Shown here piece after piece: positions 1 to 6,700 of a DNA stretch of 10,061 nt. The translations under genes were made by a program, and so were the position numbers. This DNA is from Nanobdellota archaeon (GTDB taxonomy: Archaea > Nanobdellota > Nanobdellia > Pacearchaeales > GW2011-AR1). The stretch covers positions 1-10,061 of the forward strand of contig JADFNI010000037.1 of assembly GCA_022563455.1 (NCBI GenBank), read 5' to 3'. The first letter of the stretch is position 1. The number at the start of each line of letters is the position of its first letter. Under the pieces are notes generated by a model, which was not told the origin of the DNA, searched no databases, and saw nothing but the letters and a program-made list of their open reading frames with translations.

Positions 1-1
1 C

Positions 2-247
2 ACCGCGGATGCACGCGCCCGTCTCGTGCGCCTGATCGGCGTGCTCAAGGAAAGTGCCTGGGAAACCGCAGCGCTCGACGCGGCGATACGCGCCTTTACC
101 GAAAAGGAAGGCGCAAAATTGGGCGATATCGCGCAGCCGCTGCGCGCAGCACTGACCGGACGGACGACATCGCCGCCCATCTTTGAAATTTTGTCGATTC
201 TTGGCCGCGCCGAAGCATTGACTCGTATCCGCGCCCATGCCGATTAG
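2..247 (+). CDS. gltX: Glutamyl-tRNA synthetase, C-terminal fragment (alphaproteobacterial)
   Basis: This is the last 81 codons of a gene that enters from beyond the left edge, ending at a TAG at 245-247. The reading frame is open from base 2. The segment LRAALTGRTTSPPIFEILS, followed by a Leu-Gly-Arg helix, is the typical end of the anticodon-binding domain of bacterial class I glutamyl-tRNA synthetase, which charges tRNA-Glu in the cytoplasm. The catalytic domain lies outside the window. GC content near 60% and the codon choice fit a sphingomonad-like alphaproteobacterium and differ sharply from everything after about base 270. The family call is from recalled similarity. The gene almost certainly belongs to another organism than the rest of the window. 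Confidence 0.85.
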   Translation, partial: TADARARLVRLIGVLKESAWETAALDAAIRAFTEKEGAKLGDIAQPLRAALTGRTTSPPIFEILSILGRAEALTRIRAHAD

Positions 248-262
248 GGGGCCGATTAGGGC
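239..262 (+). repeat. Imperfect 12-base tandem duplication at the GltX stop
   Basis: The unit GCCGATTAGGGG (239-250) is followed directly by GCCGATTAGGGC (251-262), matching at 11 of 12 positions. The first copy contains the gltX stop codon. It lies at the edge of the composition change and may be related to how the two sequences were joined, or may be an ordinary duplication in the bacterial genome. Confidence 0.7.
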
Positions 263-285
263 TTTGGACCGCCGAAAAGAACGCA
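250..285. other. Junction between bacterial and archaeal DNA
   Basis: The bacterial gltX reading frame stops at 247. Recognisable archaeal S15 sequence begins in another frame at about 271-283 (residues AEKNAPSKIG leading into ILRDQYGIP). GC content falls from about 60% to about one third at this point. The N-terminal part of S15, some 55-60 residues, is missing. S15 is essential, so the simplest reading is a chimeric contig or read join. The exact breakpoint cannot be placed to the base. Confidence 0.8.
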
Positions 286-552
286 CCATCAAAAATAGGA
301 ATGATTCTTCGAGATCAATACGGAATTCCAACAACGAGAGTATTCGGAAAAAAATTAAAGCAATATTTAACTGAACTAGATATTCATGTAAATGAAGATT
401 TAGAAAACGCTGAAAAAAAAGTAATTAACCTAAAAGAACATCTCAAAAATAATATAACTGACAGAAGTGCAAAACATAAATTACAAGAAGCCCAATCTCG
501 CTTGAACATAACCCAAAAGTACTTTGGAGTTCAAAAAGTCAAAAAAAGATAA
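271..552 (+). CDS. rps15: Archaeal 30S ribosomal protein S15 (uS15), N-terminally truncated
   Basis: The frame contains the archaeal/eukaryotic S15 (S13e type) core: APSKIG-MILRDQYGIP, then V-GKKL, a charged helical stretch, and a final KYFG region rich in Lys/Arg. S15 binds the central domain of 16S rRNA and helps assemble the small subunit. About 93 residues are present against about 150 in the family, because the DNA-level junction removes the first part. The ATG at 301 lies inside the conserved ILRDQYG helix, so it is not the real start, and the upstream codons 271-300 still match the family. The TAA stop is at 550-552. The Cdc45/RecJ-like gene begins 53 bases later, a pairing known from other archaea. 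The truncation is probably an assembly artefact. Confidence 0.85.
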   Translation, partial: AEKNAPSKIGMILRDQYGIPTTRVFGKKLKQYLTELDIHVNEDLENAEKKVINLKEHLKNNITDRSAKHKLQEAQSRLNITQKYFGVQKVKKR

Positions 553-576
553 TCTCTTAAGAATAGTACCTAAATC

Positions 577-584
577 TTTATTAA
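577..584 (+). promoter_or_regulatory. TATA box of the Cdc45/RecJ-like gene
   Basis: TTTATTAA is centred 25.5 bases before the A of the ATG at 606. This is the spacing expected for an archaeal promoter whose transcript starts at or very near the start codon. No Shine-Dalgarno site precedes the ATG. The spacing is shared by other genes in the window, which raises confidence. Confidence 0.5.
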
Positions 585-605
585 CTAAAAAGCATAATTT
601 ACTTA

Positions 606-1958
606 ATGTTAAAATTAGTGGGTGATCTCGTAAAAGAATTTTTATTTGAAATTGAGAAAAAACCTATAAGAATCATATCCTCAAATTCTTCAATTGGAAT
701 AATCTCCTCAGCAATTTTAATAAAAACATTAACAAGACTTGACAAAAAATTTTCATTAAAAACGATGAAATCTCTAGATACTCCATGCCTCAAAGAAGAA
801 TTGAAAAAGAGCGATAAAGAAGTAATCCTTTTAGTAGATCTAAAGATTCCAAACTTTAACGATTTTGAAAATATAAAATCTAAAGTTTTTGTAATAAATA
901 ACGAAAATTTAAAGGTTGAAGATATAAATAACGAAAATTTAAGAATTTTAAATCCAAACCTCACAAGCAACCCTGAAGAAAACTATTGCAATTCAGCAGG
1001 TATTACGTATATAATTTCGAAAGAAATATCTTCTGAGAATAAAAATTTATCAAAAATAGCTTTAATAGGTCTTATAGGAGAAAAAAGTAATATTAAAAAA
1101 TCTTTGATGAACGACGAAATATTAAAAGACTCCAAGGGATTAAAAATTAAAAAAGGTTTAACACTCTACCCTTCAACAAGACCATTAAAAAGAGCTTTAG
1201 AATGGTCGGTCTCTCCATATATTCCAGGAGTCACAGGAAATCCAGCAGGAGTAATAGATTTATTAAAGGAAAGCAAAATAGGCTTAGAAAAAAACTTAAT
1301 AGATCTTAACGAGGATGAAATGTCTAGATTAATTACTGCAGTCATGCTTCGTAAAAAAAACTCAAATGTTGAAGAAGAAATAGTAGGAAGCATTTATTCA
1401 TTAAAGCTTTTCGATGGAATTGAAGACTTAAGAGAAATATCTGTATTATTAGATACTTGTTCTAAATTAGGAGAAACAGATACAGCAATAGCTTATTGTT
1501 TAGAAAATGAAAAAGCAAAAGTAGCTGCACAAGACCTATATACAAGATATAAACAAGAACTAATAACTGGACTAAGAATGGCAGAAAGTATGGAAAAAAT
1601 AGACGGAAAAGGTTTTGTTATACTTAATGCTAAAGATAAAATAAAAGACACCATATTTAGAACAGTATTATCCATGCTCTCAAATTCTTCAAGATATAGT
1701 GAAGGAACAATATTAATCGGAATGGCATATAATCAAGACAAAATTCAAATCCAAACAAAAATGATAGGCAAAGTTGGAAGAAGTCTAAAAGAGTTACTAG
1801 AAAAAACTGTAATTAACTTAAGGTCTAATACTGAAAGTGAGGTTATCAAGGTAGGAGGGCATAAGTTCGAAGCTGCATGCATAGTTGAAAGAGAAAAAGA
1901 AGAATCATTTATTGAAGCTCTAAAAAAGAATCTTGAAATCGAAATTGTAAGGATTTAA
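606..1958 (+). CDS. Cdc45/RecJ-like DHH-family protein with replaced catalytic residues
   Basis: This 450-aa protein has the layout of archaeal RecJ-like/GAN (Cdc45) proteins: an N-terminal DHH-type domain (about 15-165), a linker, and a C-terminal DHHA1-like nucleic-acid-binding domain ending in GGHKFEAA (417-424), the counterpart of the family's GGHxxAAG. The metal-binding motifs are degenerate. Motif I, normally HxDADG before SS-A, reads SSNSSIGIISSAIL (25-38). Motif II keeps its Asp in LLVDLKIP. The DHH motif is replaced by INNEN (97-101). The fourth motif, normally VGxxGD, reads IGLIGEK (154-160). I infer no phosphodiesterase activity and a structural role like Cdc45 in the MCM-GINS helicase. 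Being next to rps15 is typical of archaeal recJ genes. The ATG at 606 is supported by the TATA box. An active relative with displaced motifs is unlikely. Confidence 0.8.
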   Translation: MLKLVGDLVKEFLFEIEKKPIRIISSNSSIGIISSAILIKTLTRLDKKFSLKTMKSLDTPCLKEELKKSDKEVILLVDLKIPNFNDFENIKSKVFVINNENLKVEDINNENLRILNPNLTSNPEENYCNSAGITYIISKEISSENKNLSKIALIGLIGEKSNIKKSLMNDEILKDSKGLKIKKGLTLYPSTRPLKRALEWSVSPYIPGVTGNPAGVIDLLKESKIGLEKNLIDLNEDEMSRLITAVMLRKKNSNVEEEIVGSIYSLKLFDGIEDLREISVLLDTCSKLGETDTAIAYCLENEKAKVAAQDLYTRYKQELITGLRMAESMEKIDGKGFVILNAKDKIKDTIFRTVLSMLSNSSRYSEGTILIGMAYNQDKIQIQTKMIGKVGRSLKELLEKTVINLRSNTESEVIKVGGHKFEAACIVEREKEESFIEALKKNLEIEIVRI

Positions 1959-1974
1959 CTCACAATTCAACACC

Positions 1975-1982
1975 TTTAAAAA
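1975..1982 (+). promoter_or_regulatory. TATA box of S27e
   Basis: TTTAAAAA is centred 25.5 bases before the ATG at 2004, in the short gap after the Cdc45/RecJ-like stop. There is no Shine-Dalgarno site, so S27e probably has its own promoter and a leaderless transcript that may continue into aIF2-alpha and Nop10. Confidence 0.55.
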
Positions 1983-2003
1983 CCACAATTCTCACATAAA
2001 TAA

Positions 2004-2174
2004 ATGGAAAGAAAAGGAAAATTTGTAAGAGTAAAATGCGCTAAATGCAAAAACTCTCAAACAATTTTTGGAAAAGCATCTACTAAAGTTCGATGTTTAG
2101 AATGTAATGCGGTTTTAGCGCTTCCTTCAGGCGGAAAAGCAAAAATCAGATCCCGTGTTGAAGAAGTTCTTTAA
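2004..2174 (+). CDS. rps27e: 30S ribosomal protein S27e (eS27), zinc ribbon
   Basis: This is a 56-aa protein of full length for archaeal S27e. It has a zinc ribbon made of CAKC (Cys12, Cys15) and CLEC (Cys31, Cys34), with the family-typical stretch KASTKVRCLEC between and the ending LPSGGKAKIR. It is a small-subunit ribosomal protein shared by archaea and eukaryotes. The start is the ATG 25 bases after a TATA box. The stop is TAA at 2172-2174, and aIF2-alpha starts 37 bases later. In many archaea L44e lies just before S27e; here it is absent and the Cdc45/RecJ-like gene takes that place. Confidence 0.93.
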   Translation: MERKGKFVRVKCAKCKNSQTIFGKASTKVRCLECNAVLALPSGGKAKIRSRVEEVL

Positions 2175-2183
2175 TCAATAGCA

Positions 2184-2191
2184 TTTAAATA
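2184..2191 (+). promoter_or_regulatory. TATA box of aIF2-alpha
   Basis: TTTAAATA is centred 24.5 bases before the ATG at 2212, between S27e and aIF2-alpha, without a Shine-Dalgarno site. It suggests separate leaderless initiation for the aIF2-alpha-Nop10 pair even though the genes are close enough for an operon. Confidence 0.55.
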
Positions 2192-2211
2192 ACCAAATAT
2201 CAAATAATTTT

Positions 2212-2913
2212 ATGAAAGAAGGAGACTTATTGCTCGGAACTGTAGAAAAGGTAACTAATACCATAACAATAGTCAAGTTAGACAACGGCGAGGAAGGAAC
2301 AATAGTTTCTTCAGAAATAGCGCCCGGAAGAATCAAACATATGAGGCAGTATGTAGTTCCAAATAAAAAAATAGTCTGTAAAGTTCTAGACATTGTGAGA
2401 AACCATATCCACCTATCCCTTAGAAGAGTCAATTCTAAAGAGAAAAAGGAAGTTTTAGAAAAATATAAACAAGCCCACGCAACAGATGTAGCCTTCAACC
2501 AAATATTGGGAGAAAAGTCCAAAGAAGAAACAAAAATTCTGGAAGATTTTGAAAGTTTAACAAACTTCATAAATTCTGCAAAGGTTGATGAAAGTCTAAT
2601 TGAAAAATATATTCCAATAAACAGTAGAGTCGCCATACAAAAAGTAGTTGAAAAGAGAAGGAAAAAACAAGAATTAAAATATAAGATTCAAATAAAATGT
2701 TTAGAAAGCGACGGTATAAAAAGAATCAAAGAAATTTTTAAAACAAATAATACAGATATAAATATTACATATATCTCTGCTGGAAATTTTAAATTAAAGT
2801 TGACCGTTGACGATTTCAAACAAGGAAAGAAAAAAATGGCAGAGATTATTGAAGAATTTGAATCAAAATCAAAAAAAAGTAATTGTGAATTTCTCGCAAC
2901 CGAAGAAAGATGA
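2212..2913 (+). CDS. eif2a: Translation initiation factor aIF2, alpha subunit
   Basis: This 233-aa protein follows the three-domain plan of archaeal/eukaryotic eIF2-alpha. An S1-type OB fold spans about residues 4-75 (GDLLLGTVEKV, then EGTIVSSEIAPGRIKHMRQY and HIHLSLRRV). A helical domain follows at about 76-155, then a C-terminal alpha/beta domain (about 160-228) that contacts the gamma subunit. With the beta and gamma subunits it brings initiator Met-tRNA to the small ribosomal subunit. The protein is shorter than the usual 260-275 residues, mainly after the S1 domain. The stop codon overlaps the start of Nop10 in ATGA, so the two are probably translationally coupled. S27e-aIF2-alpha-Nop10 is a known archaeal gene order, which supports the call. 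Confidence 0.92.
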   Translation: MKEGDLLLGTVEKVTNTITIVKLDNGEEGTIVSSEIAPGRIKHMRQYVVPNKKIVCKVLDIVRNHIHLSLRRVNSKEKKEVLEKYKQAHATDVAFNQILGEKSKEETKILEDFESLTNFINSAKVDESLIEKYIPINSRVAIQKVVEKRRKKQELKYKIQIKCLESDGIKRIKEIFKTNNTDINITYISAGNFKLKLTVDDFKQGKKKMAEIIEEFESKSKKSNCEFLATEER

Positions 2914-3062
2914 CCTTAATCAAAAAATGCAAGTCTTGCAATAAATATACTCTTAAAAATTCATGTCCAAAATGTTCAAGTGCTACAACAAATCCCCATT
3001 ATATTTTTTCAAAAATTCGTAACGAACCAACAAGAAATTTCAGAAGAAGAGCTAAAGATTAA
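2910..3062 (+). CDS. nop10: H/ACA ribonucleoprotein subunit Nop10
   Basis: This is a 50-aa protein with the Nop10 zinc ribbon: CKSC (Cys7, Cys10), then YTL, then CPKC (Cys19, Cys22), followed by the basic tail FRRRAKD. In archaea Nop10 joins Cbf5, L7Ae and Gar1 in H/ACA particles that make pseudouridine in rRNA. The first start codon overlaps the aIF2-alpha stop by four bases. The segment between zinc ribbon and tail (NPHYIFSKIRNEPTRN) is less typical than the usual HPPRFSPEDPYG-like stretch. The last 11 bases overlap the 3' end of the opposite-strand uracil-DNA glycosylase gene. Confidence 0.88.
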   Translation: MTLIKKCKSCNKYTLKNSCPKCSSATTNPHYIFSKIRNEPTRNFRRRAKD

Positions 3063-3660
3063 TCTCCCTCTTAACAATTTCCATATCTTCAGTCCATAAA
3101 GGTTCAATTTTCCTATTGTAAATAATTGCTGCTGGATGAAATAATGGAATCAGTTTAAAAGTTATTCCTTCCATTGTAATATCAACAACACTCCCATGAA
3201 GTTTAGTTATACCTTCTTGTTTATTCATTAAATCTACATTTCCTCTAGCCATAAAAAATTTAGTAGCATAATTTCCAAGAGAACAAACAACTCTGGGCTG
3301 CATGTCTCTTATTTGCTTCAAAAGCCAAGGGGAATGTGCGCGAATTTCGTCACTCGTCGGATCTCGATTTTCGGGAGGCCGACACTTCAAAATATTAGCA
3401 ATATATATATCTTCAATAGAAAGTCCAACTTTAGCAAGAAGTTTATCCAAATTCTTCCCAGCAGCTCCTACAAACGCCTCTCCAGCAATATCTTCATTAC
3501 GCCCAGGAGATTCTCCAACAAACAAAATCTTAGCATTGGGATTTCCCCGCCCAACAACAATATTAATACAATCTTTAAACAATTCAGTCCTCTTAACCAT
3601 CGCAGCCTCTAAAAAATTAAATTCTAAAGACTTCTTATTTGACTTGGTATCATCATCCAT
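3052..3660 (-). CDS. Family 4 uracil-DNA glycosylase lacking most Fe-S ligands
   Basis: This 202-aa protein has the hallmark motifs of family 4 uracil-DNA glycosylases, which remove uracil from DNA in base excision repair: GESPGRNED (49-57), AFVGAAGKNL, YIANILKCRPPENRDP, and HPAAI (175-179) as the second active-site motif. Family 4 enzymes normally hold a 4Fe-4S cluster with four Cys. By eye alignment the N-terminal Cys pair is replaced by Val22 and Thr25, the third is kept (Cys93 in KCRPP), and the fourth is His109 (RAHSP in place of xxCSP). Cys31 is nearby but out of register. The ATG at 3660 is preferred over an in-frame TTG at 3669 because a TATA box lies 25.5 bases before it. The enzyme may still be active without the cluster. 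Confidence 0.85.
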   Translation of the reverse strand: MDDDTKSNKKSLEFNFLEAAMVKRTELFKDCINIVVGRGNPNAKILFVGESPGRNEDIAGEAFVGAAGKNLDKLLAKVGLSIEDIYIANILKCRPPENRDPTSDEIRAHSPWLLKQIRDMQPRVVCSLGNYATKFFMARGNVDLMNKQEGITKLHGSVVDITMEGITFKLIPLFHPAAIIYNRKIEPLWTEDMEIVKREINL

Positions 3661-3681
3661 AAAAACCAAAAGAAATAAACC

Positions 3682-3689
3682 TTAATAAA
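3682..3689 (-). promoter_or_regulatory. TATA box of the uracil-DNA glycosylase
   Basis: TTTATTAA on the minus strand is centred 25.5 bases before the ATG at 3660. It lies in the 40-base gap after the giant surface gene. The gap is T-rich on the minus strand, so it may also serve as that gene's transcription end. Confidence 0.5.
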
Positions 3690-3700
3690 TATACACAAAA

Positions 3701-6700
3701 CTAGACAGTCCTATATTTCATATAATTAGAAACAAAATACTTTCCAACAAATCCAACTATTCCAATTCCAATTAAAATTCCAAGAACAATAACAAATCCG
3801 AACCAACCTTTTTCTTCTTCTTCATCCTCATAAACAACTTCTCCATCTCCAGCTACATCCTCCGTAGCCACATCCGTATCCTCAGTCGTAGTCTCATTCT
3901 CAGTTGTTGTGGCGTTTGTTGTTGTATTTACTCCAGGCCCAGTACTCACTGGATCCGTACTAGGAGTAGTGTCCTCTACTGGTGGTTCTGGTGTTGGTGC
4001 CTTAGTGCCAGAAGCAAGACTAAAACCTAATGAAACAGGAACATTACATTCGGTCTGGGTACTGTTTCCGGAACATTCAACAAAAGCACTTACATTCTGG
4101 CTGTTCCCACCATCATCATCAGACCATGTAAAGTTATTTGAAACATTATATCCTAAAGGGAGTATAACTTTTATATAATCAGATGCCCCACCAAGATTAA
4201 GTTCATCAATAAGTTTATTCCATTTTTTCAAAGTAGAATTCATCCCGATAGAGTTAGTCGAGCTATCACAAATAAACGCATTAGTTAAATCAATACTTAA
4301 TGGTTCATAAACATTTATACCAAAGAATCCTAAAGACAACCCCGCACAGTTGCTATGAAATGTTATATTCATATTCTTAGTAACTGAAGTGTTTGTCTTT
4401 ATCCCAATATCATATATAATTGGAGGAGTTCCAAACGAAGTTGTAAAGTTATACCCAGTTAAATTAAACGCCGGAATATCAACAGTATATCCATCAGGTA
4501 AATCTATCTTAAATATAAACACCTTATCTACAGCAGAAGACTTAGTTGTGAAATTTGAACAAGCCGAAACCGCACAATTGTTCGAGGGATCACATGTAGT
4601 AGTCTTATAGAAGTAAGTAGTTCCATTAGCCAAATCAAATCCAAGTTCATCACCAATAAGATCTATATCATGGAACGGCTTAAAGTTAGCATTCTTCTGA
4701 TATCCAGTATCTACAGTATCTGTAATTGTAATATTAACATTTAAACAACTAGAATCATTCCCATAAAATGCAAGACTGAGGTTCGACGGCCCATCAGTAT
4801 CAATCCTAATAAAAGTAGCATCGTGAAGCACATCTACTTCACTAAAGGTCACTATCGGTGCAGTTATATCGCTTGAATTAGCTACAAAGCTAAATCCAGC
4901 CCCGCAAGAAGGAGCAAAAGCACAGATAGGATCCGCACAATCAATTAATCCATCTTCATTATCATCAATTCCATTCAAGCATTCTTCAAATATATTAAAC
5001 CCAAACTTTTGAATGTTCTTACATTTAGGATCCGTCGTATCCGGATCTGAACAGTCAACAAAATTAAAGTCAATCGTTCCAGGAGTATAATATCCTGCAG
5101 GAAGTGAGTCCGTTGGACTAGTTCTGTTCCCAGTTCCATTTGCACTAGACATGAAAACTCTCATAACTTTTGACTCATCAAATGTATCAAAAGCATCTAA
5201 ATCATCTTTATCAATAGCAATCATAACCCCTCCAATCTCACTACAACTAAGTTTCTTACTAGTTGTAACAAGGGCATTAGTAAGTGTCCAAACACCACTA
5301 TCCCCACTACACCTCTTCATTTGTTTAGTCTCAACAACCCCGTCACTTGTATTCCTAACTGAATAACCAATCAAAAAGTCATATCCAGGACTAGTCGATC
5401 CATTTTGATAAACAGCACTACATTGTCCAGTATTATTCCCATCAGTATCTAAATACCAGTAAAAGTTAGTAGTTTCATTTCCGTTACCAACCTCACTAGT
5501 AAGAGTTCCTTGTCGACCAATCTTATACCCATTACACATCATAGAATTAGTAATATTAATAATCTCTCCACCAAAATTAAAAGCCTCATCAGACACTTTC
5601 ATCCCCATACCCTTTATGTCAACTAAATCGTCAACGCCATCTTCAGCAGCTCCTCCCAAATTCCCACTATCAACAGATAAAATTATCGGAGGAGCATCAG
5701 CATTGCCGAAGTGCTCAAATTCAGACTTATCCATACACCATCCTGATGGTTCACTTGCAGAAACGTTGTTTCCAACAAAAGAATCATTCAAATATACACA
5801 AGTAACACTATTTAATCCACACCCAGTTTCATTTCCATCAAACTGCCAGCAACCACTTTGTCCTCCAGTTCCTCCTGTAGCAAAAAACACAAAAGTTGAC
5901 GGCTGACAAGTATTAGCCAAATCCCTAAATTCGCAAAGATTCCCACTTCCAGAGTCAGCACATTGAGTAGAATTTAAATCATGATTAAAGCAAGCTATAT
6001 CACACCATCCTCCAATATCTGAAAATGGATCTTCAGTCCAAGTACAATTAGTATTAGTTGTACAACTTGATTCATTTGCATTTTGATAACAAACTGAAAA
6101 TGGCGCATAATCACACCATCCAACACTTGAATTAAAAGAATCATTTGTCCATTGACATCCACTAGCTCCTGTACAATCACCCTCATTAGAATTACCCCAA
6201 CAGTCCGCAGTATTCATTGTTGTAAAATTCAAATCACAAAATCCTCCACTAAGCGTTGTCGTATTTGTACACCCAGCCTCATTACCACAAGCAATTAAAT
6301 CATCATCAAATTGCCAACAATTAGCCCCAGGCATATCACACCACCCATTAGGGTTCCATGTATCATTTATCCAAACACAGTTATCTGATCCAAATGCTAT
6401 AGTTTGATTACATGTCTCCTCGTTCTCCTGAGCAAAACAATCCCCGCCAAAAGCCCCGCCACCACAGAAATTATCAAATCCACAATCTGGATCTCCACAA
6501 TCAATCAAAGTATCTCCATCATTATCCACCCCGTCAAAGCATATTTCTCCATCAAACCCTTGCGGTTTACATAAATAAAAGCTATCATCCCATGTACAAC
6601 TTACATTTGAATCTAAACAAGCATTATCACTAAAGCAAGAAAAGCAATCATTAAAACATGTCTTAGTTCCTTTATCAACGCAGTACCCAGTAGCAACTGA

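Noticed and set aside
2..552. A natural GltX-S15 fusion
   Set aside because: gltX ends at a stop codon and S15 is in another frame, so no fused protein is encoded.
301..552. ATG at 301 as the true start of a short S15
   Set aside because: It falls inside the conserved ILRDQYG helix and the codons before it (271-300) still match the family.
599..970. A 123-codon minus-strand frame opposite the Cdc45/RecJ-like gene
   Set aside because: Phe/Ser/Ile-rich composition mirrors the Lys/Asn-rich sense strand; the sense gene has recognisable family motifs.
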